Shown piece after piece: positions 24,501 to 32,690 of a stretch of 64,000 nucleotides of DNA. Every line of letters starts with the position of its first letter. Positions within the stretch are counted from its first letter, which is position 1. The translations under genes were made by a program, and so were the position numbers. The stretch is from NCBI GenBank assembly GCA_025084515.1, contig JAJAGP010002198.1, positions 48,501 through 112,500 of the forward strand, given 5' to 3'. Source of the stretch: Ancistrus triradiatus. Its lineage: Eukaryota; Chordata; Actinopteri; Siluriformes; Loricariidae. The notes under the pieces were generated by a model. The model was given only the letters and a program-made list of their open reading frames with translations. It did not search any database and was not told the DNA's origin.

Positions 24501-24506
24501 TGCTGA
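15501..24506 (+). CDS. xirp2: Xin actin-binding repeat-containing protein 2, giant Xin-repeat exon
   Basis: XIRP2 cross-links actin filaments at intercalated discs and myotendinous junctions and supports hair-cell stereocilia. The 9,006-nt exon encodes 3,001 residues and a TGA stop. A PPPP-type EVH1/SH3 ligand stretch near 15660-15740 and the YELKRLYKHIHPEVRKNLE block come first. Then come 28 canonical Xin repeats (GDVxxxxWLFETQPLD type, about 15910-18930), the number reported for human XIRP2, and about 17 divergent GDVxxTIxxLL repeats (about 19055-20440). A proline-rich region (21060-21300) and the conserved PYARKFKTPLMMAEEKYR block (about 21705) follow. I start the exon at the acceptor aactacaaag|GTT rather than at the intronic ATG (15474). 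Joined from 12524, the long isoform is about 3,123 aa. XIRP1 is excluded by repeat number, length and the LIM exons downstream. Confidence 0.96.
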   Translation, partial: VDLNYNQFQWAPSNMSSKVTEQGCYESVTKTKKETSSSTSASTSAHYETSEDLALPPPPSDYFQIPPEVPPHCPSPQPPDQRVSQKQPISKEQYFRQRNLYELKRLYKHIHPEVRKNLERDFIAEMEHSHMDSDEEVSGDVRKARYVFENDGSSPGKCMSPEREYLEWDEILKGEVQSMRWMFENKPLDAIKDDTPDENESINIAQQEIIAGKDVKYTTWMFETQPIDALGTETSDSTEEGRKQRDLARGDVRTATWLFETQPLDCMNKIYQENDEEGQVVYTKDIAGGDVKTARYLFETQHLDSLGHTETIDESHFLQLKSELEEIKGEVKTTTRMFETQPMCVIRGDSGEMLQITTVRREETEKGDVKTSRWLFETQPLDMINKDPTIIKIICGVSMEENYQGGVNRGRWLFETKTLDQIKDEEYENTKTQKEEIIGADVRKHCMAFETQPMDSLKDNTNARPPEPEDIIGGDVTSARHLFETVPMENLKELPEVGKLQKVVALEEEKGDVRHQKWLFESKPLEQIREDKKEITRTVKLQELDKGDVTNYKEIFESMDLSKCTDMHKIEVEGVMSGSVKSNKALFESKPLYAIQDSSGHYHEVKTVRREEIVKGDVRSCKWMFETRPIDQFDESINKFQIIKGISKEEIESGDVKTAKWLFETQPLDGIKFFSNMEEEDSRKNEMIEIQRGDVKTCRWLFETQPLDELYEKTEVKSEDTTEVQRGDVKTCTWLFETQTLDSIKDESETILKTCTVKQEDVHGKDVRLARFLFETENLENIRGGEDQENFKRVTQIDIHSGDVSRMKYIFENQSSDIMTSTSEETMQKLKSHQAEDIQKGNVVNCTWKFENQPIDTIKDEAEESKEVRTVTDIQGGNVDKGRFIFETYSLDKIQEDSSMTEINKLQSITREEIEKGDVKNYTMMFETQPLYAIRDKEGHFHEVTTVTKEEILRGDVIGARWLFETKPLDSIKDTDEVYVIKAVTEEDVQKGDVTTARWRFETQPLDEISENMKVTTKTVEHIQGGDVQTNKQRFESNEMSQKFVRTVSVSEIQKGDVRSATWMFETHPIDKIHEEGSEYTDMDRVTREEVVKGDVKQSVWLFEKQPLDRIKDTDGTEIIVSREEIPKADVKTTTWLFETTPLTGFHETSVEKTEIIGKSIKETLEELYSQKMVDSQGIIIEADEIGDVRMAKYKLLNQETPEIQREEVIRGDLSSIMMNLLNRREMTERQITIDVEERGDVSTTVKQLYNQERGVNVEKEEIIGGDIQVAINNLLKQDGTAKHGILIQEDEKGDVRMTIYSLLNKEEESGVVKEDIVRGNVRGTLHRLLSNNGNKDHGSKIQISDTERGNVSFYSTCIESGALEYLKQLQIGSDETYKETLKEQIIGGDVEHTKLILRNNRQAIERTVAEDDIVPGDVSNTVQVFMMEPVFSLHSVQKEEIVKGDLRAALDSLSHAANERKIVEKEEVVKGDIHSTLRSLEEAQNQLKELEKPEVVPGDIRGALDSLERSIIAKTEVLNEEVVPGDIKGTLKFLEEAKKAVKEVEKEEIVKGDIQTALINLQEASTEKKVFQHQVSEQGDVKGTIQLLMEPVSSPHMQRRASTEGDVKTSIKSLYEQEQTQVEKEEVIKGDVHGTIKCLMKKKEESSHKSKTNMPRRAKIPVGNPGREDACECPATSIVESKPKNIQKRTETQQQTEVKSDQSQTSIKEQTFTTKHVTAVAESDLTQLSQKTNVKEHQIKHNKSIPSPVIAKKKDVAKQISEKKAESSIVCSGESETNKTKQATESKQTQEMKTITHVQTRVTTEETTVTQRTTKNLKSEQNTKSLKTEQNIKSLNTNLNPKGMIKKKPLPKIHFPPPPSSPPPPSESELSLPPPPSPVIDLPSHSHQPMRQDSDPPLPPPPPPPATEAEADFFPPPPQDFLPPPPSQQELSSVTQSKPKGRPLFKVPKPEPSKQPEPPKPKWQKKQITPVVPQPPPPETSVAEQKETIAKQVVTVKETKVKEKKLEDHIKTTDTPLPVVTEIPSAIPIPSPQPQPEEMPRPKKIFIPPIKLPPTPEPIPDPKPRPYARKFKTPLMMAEEKYRKEKEEADKTKSTPTSPPTTGFPPPPPTEVTIQELEQSSFSFQTQQEQVKEPDVGKTPDLAPMQPESVKKQVMEIPDQPTKPLPSKVVQPPPTRKAAGSFQLSKPSFPKVVKKTSSESAGSTSENKQVSGTVTQATADFKLQPASVIPPQQTTECLQNVKTTHTTTTKQDSTHVQSVDCVKAEKTVTEETKKAPPQPTKIPKVTPSFKVKTIKVPQQQNQEEIKEPMQKEQTVTKDVKNIQNISQTLKGHVCSTASSETTGMMTGKQEQTEQISKDTKLEIQLQKSKPKPNKQPPPVTPKPSVEVHHVVPGMSMEVCQIGSTGSRSQQAFKEERTVVHEERVVTQSTVQQQSIQQKGKFQSKKQVKGIEVTARGDELPQKESCQIEIKEAASETSDGQKYEEMYELLSHIKVMQEGGKMDAKSVKNMLSLIPEWLLGAEEKAEFSRAQYNKRKLQEIIVYVRNLAQTKISLLEEKMFAQDKTEAETVQDKKAVSGGIQKISKISIGSAKVETQKKVTEKTLQEQSESKSLPPELRMRTPSPTYICIETARRTDSPLHVTPSPPPYRSGVTPTPQTRLSETSTNFNRATPSPTISRSEKLPKFRDTTKLSQGIPPPPMEAASAQGETAESHSSSHQEITIETHMMESSSLQSSSEEHADSMMSVKDKREFFEEAQKAEGIRQYVRKDPIDIPERLGPESEGSEREILIDVHERMKEDVPRVDLSRLVNKFESPQTKVYARKEPILIPERLGSDTEEAEHEPERKPTQVEDMPSFDIKALKNVFEMGEQAHQHLKEDRRQLEKQEEPTGYSETKSITEHYSTIDELGNTVVGSRSESSTHSQSVTMRHDPPTYADVVRGKVPVLDVPPEASAEQLLKNLQQTWSDSENVFKNLGFSVSTQHTSQTVSHRHQTVVTGKTVC

Positions 24507-24771
24507 GGCATGGAAACACTAACGAGTGTAAGGGGTGTTTACTAAAACAAGGTTTGCGTAGTGTGGCTATTAAAGTTTTCAGTTGGTTAAATTAACTTTG
24601 TTATTTCAGTGTGGAAATAATCCTTTCGCATTGTGGTTTTTGGTGTGTTTTCTGGTGTTTCTGTCAAGCTGTTAACATGAGCACTGCTATTGGGATGTCC
24701 GTCTGTGTGTGTTTATGTTAGAATGTGGTCTTTAATTTAATTTCCATTCCATTCTACGTTCTCTTTTCCAG

Positions 24772-24905
24772 AAAATAAAGGTGCCAGACAGCGAACTGTG
24801 CCGGGTATGTCGGAAGAGGGTGTATCCCATGGAGTCTCTCATAGCAGACAAACAAAACTTTCATAAAAGCTGCTTCCGGTGTGCCCATTGTAACAGCCAA
24901 CTCGG
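24772..24905 (+). CDS. xirp2: xirp2 LIM exon 1
   Basis: The acceptor is ctcttttccag and the donor GG|gtaggt. It encodes the first zinc finger of a LIM domain: CRVCRRVYPMESLIADKQNF, then HKSCFRCAHC. The Cys/His spacing is canonical and the sequence is closest in style to EPLIN (LIMA1) and XIRP2 LIM domains. It starts in phase 0, matching exon E, so it is used when the giant exon is skipped. Confidence 0.92.
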
Positions 24906-25432
24906 GTAGGTTTACTAAAATGCCTACTACACAGCATTGTAAATTAGGGGTGTAACGATATACTCTGCTCACATTTGGATTCGATTCGGGTTACTGAGTT
25001 TACGATTCGATTTTCTCACAATTATCGATTTTAATGATAAAAGATGTTCCTTGTTTTATTCACATATTATTTATAAGGGTAAACAATGCAAAACAATTCA
25101 CATTTTCTTGAATAAGTTTACACTTAAAAGAAATGACTAGGAACAGAGCTTTCAAATTGTAAACAAAATGCTCTATTCTAGCTTCACCATATCTTAATTA
25201 ATAATTTTCTGAAGAACAATTCAAAATAATGTGTACTTTTATTGTATAAAAAAATTAAAAGAACATTTAGTCTGCTACAATTAAAGGAAATTGAGTTTTA
25301 ATGCTACTGCAACAAAATGTGCAAAATATTGTATGTAAAGGGTATTTTCACAAAGAAAACTACATGCAAATGATACCTAAATGTGTCAGAGATACCGCTG
25401 AATGAGACTAACTGATTACACTTTTCCACCAG
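24906..25432 (+). repeat. Intron between LIM exons holding a partial dispersed repeat
   Basis: From about 24947, 'aggggtgtaacgatatactc' followed by 'gattcgattcgggtt' and 'acgattcgattttctc' is the start of a common fish repeat. I cannot find its far terminus, so it is a fragment. The rest of the intron is AT-rich. Confidence 0.5.
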
Positions 25433-26786
25433 CCTGGGAAACTTCGCCTCTCTCCATGGACGAATGTACTGCAAACCCCACTACAAACAGCTGTTCAAGG
25501 CCAAAGGAAACTACGATGAAGGTTTTGGAGAAAAGACCCACAGAGAGCTTTGGAGTGCAAAAAATCAGAAGAACACATCAGAAAAGGTCAAAGTGAATAA
25601 CGTTCCCACAGTCAAATCAGACACCAAAGCTTTACCAATCGCTAAGGAAAAGGACTTTCTCCCAGTGGAGAATAAAGAAGTAAACAGGTTGATACAGGAT
25701 GATAATGCCCATAAACCAGCAAGTAAAATTTCAATCGTTTGGCCACCTCAAAGTGAGACACCAAAGAAAAACTTTAGCCTGGAGGAAGAACTTAAAGTTG
25801 TCAAGCCTTCTTGGCCTCCTAAAGAGGAGCCACTGCCAGAGGACAAAAATGAAAAGGCAGAACGACAGGAGAGGCCATTACCAGGAAACGCTGACCAGAT
25901 AGACACTGCACCAAATAAACCTAAAGTCTTAGAACAACCAACTGCACCGACAAAAGCAGAAGTTAAAGAAAGCGCTAAAGTCAGAGATGATATAGAACAA
26001 AAGGCAAAGCAAGTAGAAGGTAAAACAGAAATAAAAGAAGACACCACCCTTTTTGAGGTGAACGGAGAGAACAGGATGGACCATACGACTGAAAACAGAA
26101 TGAAATCCAATGGAAAGTGTGAGAATGTGGAAAAGCTGAAGGAAAATGGAAATAATCTAAAGGGAAGTGAAGGACGTAGGGAAGAAGACTCAGTAAAGGT
26201 GACAGTGATAGACAGTATGGCTCCAGGTGAACAATCCACCAATGCAAATGTAAACAGCAACAATAACAACAACAATAACTCAAACCTGTTATTGGACAGC
26301 GGAGCTGCATTGATTAGTTTGGATGACAATCCAGCAGAGTCGCATCTGCTAGATCTTTGGTCGTCAGTACCACCCTTTACTCAGGAACCAGTCAAAGAGG
26401 AAGGCAACACCACAGAACCAATGCGGGCTAACCTCTTGCTGTTACTACAGGATGATCACTGTGTACCTCCAAGTGCCAACACAGGTAGCGTACCTGAAGC
26501 AAAGCAAGAGCACCAAGGGAGCACAAGTTCAGACAAGTTCAGCGCCTCACGCTTTCTCGATGACATATTTTCAGGCTTTGGCGATGACTCAAGTTCAAAC
26601 ACAAAACCATCACCCTGTCTGCTGGATGACCTCATGGATTTTGGCAATACAAGCAACGCAAGCAATGAGAAGCTTGATTATTCCAACGACAAAGCTGCTG
26701 AATCATTGTGGGGAGATATGAGCTCACTGACTTTAGAGGAGCAGATTAAACGCAATAGATATTATGACGATGATGACGATGACTGA
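25433..26786 (+). CDS. xirp2: xirp2 LIM exon 2 and short-isoform tail
   Basis: After acceptor ttttccaccag the exon completes the LIM domain (LGNFASLHGRMYCKPHYKQL, then FKAKGNYDEGFG). It continues with about 400 residues of Lys/Glu/Pro-rich, probably disordered sequence, including WPPQ and WPPKEE motifs, an N-rich run and repeated acidic LLDD/FLDDIFSGFG motifs. It ends YYDDDDDDD and TGA. Exons B-E plus both LIM exons give about 617 aa. Short LIM-containing XIRP2 isoforms are known from mammalian hair cells; the same arrangement is inferred here from phase. Confidence 0.93.
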
Positions 26787-27187
26787 TGAACATTCAGATC
26801 AAAGTTACCCAATTTTATATTCACCCAAGCCTTCTATGTTGTCCATGGAGAGAGGACTAGCTCGTATTCTTTTGTACTCAATCTACAGTTGTAGCTACTC
26901 TGCACATTACAGATTTAACAGAAATAAGCTTTATGTAACGCACCTGGCGTGCAGTATAAAACTATGATGGTTATACTTTGTCTTTGTTTTGCTGTATGAC
27001 TTTCCTATATATTTGGCTTGTGTACGATTTTTTTTCGTTTGTAATTTTGCAGATTCTCTTTTATTTTATTTACAGATGTAGGTGATTCTTGTTTTCTTTT
27101 CCTGTGTAAAAGGGCCAATGAGACGTCCTTTCTTTCAGGCTGGTTAGATATTCAGTCATTTCTATTAAAATTGCTTATGCATTGTGC

Positions 27188-27193
27188 AATAAA
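27188..27193 (+). terminator. xirp2: xirp2 polyadenylation signal
   Basis: AATAAA about 400 bp after the LIM-isoform stop codon. The next 20-30 bp would hold the cleavage site. Confidence 0.65.
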
Positions 27194-27339
27194 AGATTCT
27201 GAAATATAACCAGTTTGATATTTTCTTTGGGACTATGTGGATTGTTGGTTTTCTAAACAATGAACAAATAACACAGGCCATAATACTTGCTCTTCTCACA
27301 GTCACATGACTCAGTTCAATTAGTTTTCATATGTAGTTC

Positions 27340-27543
27340 TGCTCCTGACACCCATCATCCTGAAATGGCTCCCTTCTGACCCTTTTCCCTTTCTACATCA
27401 GACTAGTCAATCACAGCCTGCTGTATTTCCCTTTTTAAACCCCTCTTCCTGTCCTTTTTCTTATGGGGTTCTCCTGGTATGTATTGGTTTCTCAGGTCAT
27501 GTTTCCTGGTGTGCAGGCACCTTCTGCTCCTTGCCGCAGTGAG

Positions 27544-27592
<49 letters not shown>

Positions 27593-28140
27593 CCTCCTGT
27601 GTCTTGTCAGGTGTGCTTTGTGTTAGTTGTTGTATTCTCTGCTAGTTCTGCTATTTATTATAATGTTGTTCTGGTTCTTGTGCACTTAGTCTATTTAATG
27701 GTGTTTTATTGTCTCTGCTAGTATCAGTTTTGGTTAAGCCCAGTGTATGTTAGCATCAGCAGTTGTCTGTTACGGCTAGCTGTTTTGGTTTGCACATTTA
27801 CTGTTAGCATTAGCTGTTTTGGTTCACCACATTGTCTGTTAGTGTTAGCCGTAGTGTTTTACTAGCTGTTTTGGTTTAGGACATTGTCTGTTAGCATTAA
27901 CACTTGTCTGTTACTATTAGCTGTTTTGGTTTAGCACATTGTCTGTTAGCCTTAGCACTACTGTTTTACTAGCTGTTTTGGTTCAACACACTTTCTGTTA
28001 GCATTAGCTGTTTAATTTAGCCTCCCTGTCTGTGACAGAATACAGTTTAGTTGTGTTAGCTCTGTCCTTGTTAGCCTCTCTGTTCCTTGTCTTATCATAG
28101 CCTTTTCAGACAGGTCACCACATTGTTGGGCTAGCGATAG
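27340..28140 (+). repeat. Composite dispersed repeat with internal minisatellites, forward copy
   Basis: It opens with 'atggctcccttctgaccctt', contains a pure (GTT)n run (27543-27592), and then a 35-45 bp minisatellite from about 27720 built on 'gttagcattagctgttttgg' and 'acattgtctgttagc'. It resembles the minus strand of 8200-8880. The short CCC/LLL-coding frames across the GTT run are not genes. Confidence 0.6.
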
Positions 28141-28591
28141 CCATGTCACTAATGTTTTTTCATATTAATAGTAAGGTTGTAGCCAGATCCTAACCACTCC
28201 TTACACACTTGTGGCAGTCTCATGACTCAGGACATTTCCAGTATATCAAAAGTAAAGTAAAGTAACATGACTGAATTAGAATTTAAATTTAATTCATTTG
28301 TTTGGTTCAAGTGAATTGTTTATACTTAAAGTTTCTAACTATCTCAAAGTCAATCATTTGACTCCTTTATGAGTAACTTCCATGATAAGTAACTTCCATG
28401 TTAACAATATTATCACACAGGTCATTAATGATATTTGCAAGGATATACCTGTATGACTGGCTATTGAATGGCTCTGTGTAATTAGTGACCGTGTACCAAG
28501 ACCATATGAGCACTTGAATGACTTCCATGGAGAGAAATCCTGTTTGTTGTAGAGATACTGTATCAAGTCAAGGGAGCAGCAGGAGCTGAGA

Positions 28592-28632
28592 ATATAGATA
28601 GATACTTTATTGATCCCAGAGGGAAATTCAAG
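28592..28632 (+). repeat. LINE 3'-tail fragment
   Basis: 'atagatagatactttattga' followed by tcccagagggaaattc is the familiar 3' end of RTE/Rex-type fish retrotransposons. Only the tail is present, as in a 5'-truncated insertion. Confidence 0.6.
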
Positions 28633-28869
28633 AAACAATGCTGGTTACTTTGATAGAGTAGAACTTGACATAGCGGCGTGTCTCCAGGAATTAAAAGCAA
28701 GTCCATAGGGCTAGGATTTAGCTTCAAGCAAGGCCATTACTTTAAGTGGCTTGCTCTGAGTGTTAAAGACGATTCAGAGAGATATTTACTGGTTTACGCT
28801 ACTAGTCATTCACCACAAGATGGCACTCTCACCCTAACATGCACTCACTCTCGCTTTTACAACGCAATG

Positions 28870-29065
28870 CTTTTGTTTCACGCTCATTCCTGGTCAGGGT
28901 TGCAGGAACTCCAGGTGTTTGCATGTTCTCCCCGTGTCTGTTTGGGTTTCCTTCGGGTACGGGTTCCTCACACATTCCAAAGACTCGCGTTAGGTCAAAT
29001 GCCATCTCTGTCCACGGTAGGTGCCTAATGTCCTGGACTGGTGACCCTGACCACCAGTGACTCTG
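28870..29065 (+). repeat. SINE-like repeat fragment
   Basis: It shares 'gtttgcatgttctccccgtg', 'cctcacacattccaaagac' and 'gtgactctgaatt' with the copy at 11370-11695. Confidence 0.65.
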
Positions 29066-29449
29066 AATTAAAGTCGGTGTGTCTGTCTCTTTCTGTGACC
29101 GTCTCCCTCTCGCTGCTTGTCTGTCTACGTCTTTTTCGTCCTCTCAAGTCAAGCCAAAATCTACTTTCATAGCATTTTTTACATGAGTACATCGTTCCAA
29201 AACAACTTTCCATCACAAAGAAACACATCATGGCTGAGCAAGTCTAGGGTGACAGTGGCAAGGAAAAACTCAATGAATGTGATGCGGAATAAACCTTGAG
29301 AGGACCAGTAATCGTTGTGCAGCCTTGATGTTAATTATGGATTCAGTTAAAATATATAAATAGAAAGTGTATAACGAATACAATCTAGGTTAAAGGAATA
29401 AAAATAGCTAGAATAAAGAATTTAAGCAAGTATACAGTATCTCCCTTTG

Positions 29450-29579
29450 TCTTGCACTCCCTCATCCCCCTGTCTCTGATTGGACGGCTCCTGCTCCCTC
29501 GTTTCTGCGCACTTCTCCCTGCTCTGGACCTTCAACACCGACCATCACCAAAACAAGAGGATGATTCAGTAACAAACCG
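29450..29579 (+). promoter_or_regulatory. b3galt1: Candidate b3galt1 first exon and promoter
   Basis: This is a locally GC- and CpG-richer patch in AT-rich surroundings, with an inverted CCAAT box (gattgg at about 29478). It ends in a donor-like ACCG|gtaggt (29579/29580). It lies between xirp2 and the b3galt1 coding exon on the same strand. B3GALT1 genes are known to have untranslated 5' exons far from a single coding exon. No direct sequence match supports it. Confidence 0.3.
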
Positions 29580-30159
29580 GTAGGTTTTAGCTCGGTCTAT
29601 CTCCCTCCTGTCTTTCTCTCCTCCGTTATCTAGATCTCCGGTAGATTTCCGTCTGTGTATTGCAGCCACACAACGGATAACAAGCGCGCAGGACGGTGCG
29701 GATACGGTAGCAGATGAGCAAGCGTGCTCCATGTCCACCTTCCTTCACGAGTCCTTCACCAATGCTCGACCTTCTTCTAACGTCTGTTGCCATGCATAAC
29801 CGATGTACGTCATTTATTGTGTTTATGCACCACACGGGCTTCTATCGAACCCCAGCCGTCATGGACATCTATTAGCAGTTTGCAGATAAAAAGCGGGCAA
29901 CATCATATGGATGGTGGCGACATGACCACCTGATCATGTGCTGGATCAGTTTCAGTCACCGAGTCCGCACGTTGTGTTTGCGGCTGAGCGATCCGGCTTA
30001 AGGGCTGTTTTTAAAAAAGATGCTGTTCTAGTATTTTTTATTTGGTTATTAATATGGTTATTGCTCATCTTCTGTAGTAACGCCTCCCAGTTCTTGAGAA
30101 TGTCCAGCTGGTGCTGATCAGTTAACTGACAGATCGGTGGGGCCGTTGGGTTCTAGGTA

Positions 30160-31170
30160 TTGTTCGATTATTGAGGCTGTTTTGTTATTGGTGCTGTTGG
30201 GTTATCCAAGGCGTTCGGTTATTGATTCTGTTCACTAATTTGCTTATTGAATCAGTTTGGTTGTTGGTTTGGTTGTTGTCGGGACTGTAGTAGCCTGGCG
30301 GTTAAGGTACTGGACTATGGACCAGAAGGTCCAGGGTTCAAATCCCACCTCTGCCAAGCTGCCACTGTTGGGTCATTAAGCAAGGCCCTTAACCCACAAG
30401 TGCTTGGATTGTAAGACTGTATCAATTGTAAGTTGCTCTGGATAATGTAAATGTAAATGTTGGTGCTGTTCAGCTGTTGATGTATGGTTTGGTTCTGTTT
30501 GTTTATTGTTGATTTTGCTTATTGATGCTGTTTTTTTTATGTTTATGCTTTTCGGTTATTGATGCTGTTTGTTTATTGGATTTGTTTGGTTATTGATGCT
30601 GTTCAGTTGATGTTTGGTAATTGATTCTGTTTTAGTGTTGATATTTATTGGTGCTGTTTGGTTATTGTTGATTTGTTTAATGTTTGATTATTGATGCTGT
30701 AAAGTTATTGTTGCTGTTCTGTTACTGGTGCTGTTTGTTTATTGCATCTGTTTAGTTATTGATGCTGTTCTGTTATTAGGTGATGTTTGGTCATTGGGCT
30801 ATTTAATTCTTGATGTTGTTCTGTTATTGGTGCTGTTTAGTTGTTGGAGTTTTGTTACTAATGTTGTTTGATTATTGATGGTGTTCAGTTATTGTTGATG
30901 CAGTTCTGTTATTGATACTGCTTGGTTTTTGTTGCTGTTTAGTTAATAGTGCTGTTCAATTATAAGTAAAATTAATCATGCTTTTCAGTCATTAGTGCTG
31001 TTTGGATCTTGGTGCTGATTGATTATTGATGCCGTTCAGTTCTTGGTTAGGTTGCGGCTAATGTTTTAACAATTGGTGATGTTCGATTTGGGTGCTGCTC
31101 AGTTTGTTGGTTATGTTGGGTTATTGGGGTTGTTTGGTTATTGATGCTCTTCTGTTATTGTCACTGTCAT
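30160..31170 (+). repeat. 1-kb degenerate minisatellite, unit about 18 bp
   Basis: Imperfect tandem copies of ggttattgatgctgttc and variants (ttattggtgctgtttggt) fill the stretch. A tRNA-derived SINE interrupts it at 30283-30459. Confidence 0.85.
30283..30459 (+). repeat. tRNA-derived SINE
   Basis: An A-box-like stretch (tagcctggcggttaaggtac) and a B box (GGTTCAAATCC at 30335) are followed by the body 'gccactgttgggtcattaag' and 'caaggcccttaacccacaag', with tail taaatgtaaatg. It is a retrotransposed repeat, not a functional tRNA. It lies inside the 18-bp minisatellite. Confidence 0.88.
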
Positions 31171-31579
31171 TAATAGATGGCTTGTTTTTATATAGATATC
31201 TATATAGAGATCTGTTCAGTTTATTTATTTATATTATTTTGGTTCTCTACTTCTCAGTCAAAACAAGGTAAAAGGATTAAGTAGCAGAATGTTCCATTTC
31301 ATTTAAAAGCATCTTCAAGAAGAGTTCAGTTTGTCATGGTTTGTGTTAATCCAACTCCAGGTCCTTAGGGATTGTGTCATGGGCTTTTGAGTATTTGGTT
31401 GAGGAAGCTGTAAAGCTGTGTACGTGAATGTTGTGGGTCTGCTGATGGACATTTTTACTTTCAATTATAAATAGTATTTTTTTGAATGAACCTTGGTCAT
31501 TAATATAATGAATTTCTGAACATTATTTAAAGAGTTAAACAAAAAGACAAACAGCACAAAAGGAGATAATCATTATGAT

Positions 31580-32200
31580 ATTACATACTCATCAATCGCT
31601 TTATTAGGAACTGCAAGAATATGACGTTGCAGGCTCTCTTTGCTCTCAAAACAGATTGCTTTCATATTCTGCTCTATGTTGACATGATTGAATCACATGA
31701 TTCCTGTAGATTTTTCAGGTGCACTTCCATGCTTATGTGACTCTCAAATTCTACCACATTCCAAATCTGTTTTATTGGATTCAGCTACAATGATAGGGAA
31801 GATCAATGGAAAAACCCTGAACTCATTGTCGTGTTCATGAAACGTGTTTGAGATGATTAGACAATAGAAGATGGCTACTTCAATACTTAAATAGGATGTG
31901 ACATTGAAGCAATGATTTATTGGTATTAATATGCCCTAGGTGAGCCAAGAAAACATTCCCCCAGGGTGCACTGTAAGAGGACGTTAGGGGGTGGGAGTGC
32001 GATCCTTAGGCAATGTTCTGCTGAGAAACCCTGAATCAAGGCATTTCTTTGGACTTCAGTTTGACATGTGTCCCATGCTTAAACATCATTGCAGACCAAG
32101 TGGTCATAACAGATTGGCTCATCGGTGTATATTCACCAATACTCACTGTTTATCCGATGAAATTTGTGAGCCTAGCTCCTTCAGGGCATCGAGGTTAGCA
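31580..32200. mobile_element. Degraded Tc1-like transposon remnant
   Basis: Words such as 'cgctttattaggaactgcaa', 'tgttttattggattcagcta', 'tgaactcattgtcgtgttca' and 'catcattgcagaccaagtgg' resemble widespread fish DNA-transposon sequences. No open transposase or terminal inverted repeats survive. Confidence 0.4.
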
Positions 32201-32512
32201 GCATAGGGTTGAAATGTAATGTAGGTGATATGAAAAAAGCTTCACCATATAGTTTTGTAGGCTTATATTACTTTATTCAGTCTATGTACTTTAGTGCAGG
32301 TCAGTAAGTGTACACCACATGGCTTGTTTTTCTACCTCCTTGATAACCATGCATTCATTATTCAGTGTGTTATACCCCTGATCTCGGCACGATGCAGACA
32401 ACCTAAATGCATCTAATAGAAGTATGAATTTTAGATGAATGAAAAGGTGGCTGTAATACACTTTAGAGAATAAACAGTCATACAATTAAACTATTTTTAA
32501 TAATACTGACTA
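32201..32512. other. Non-coding, nothing recognised
   Basis: AT-rich spacer without exon or repeat features. Confidence 0.4.
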
Positions 32513-32690
32513 AGGACTGTGGTGGTACAGCAGGTAAGTTACTGGACGACAGAACAGAAGGTCCAGGATCCAAGTTCCAGCAATGTCAAGCTGCCCCTCG
32601 TGGAGCCTTGAACAAAGTGCTTAGCCAATCCTTGCATGGATTGTAAGTCACTCTGGATAAGTGCGTCAGCTGACAAACTAATGTAAACGT
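32513..32690 (+). repeat. tRNA-derived SINE, second copy
   Basis: It has the same layout as 30283-30459 (gtaagttactggacgacag, aagctgcccctcgtggagcc, attgtaagtcactctggata, tail ctaatgtaaacgta), but its B box is mutated. Confidence 0.8.

Noticed and set aside
27463..27721. Leucine- or cysteine-run open frames
   Set aside because: They are translations of the (GTT)n microsatellite.
30283..30365. A tRNA gene
   Set aside because: The A and B boxes belong to a SINE head; the body and tail match the copy at 32513, and a cloverleaf does not close properly.
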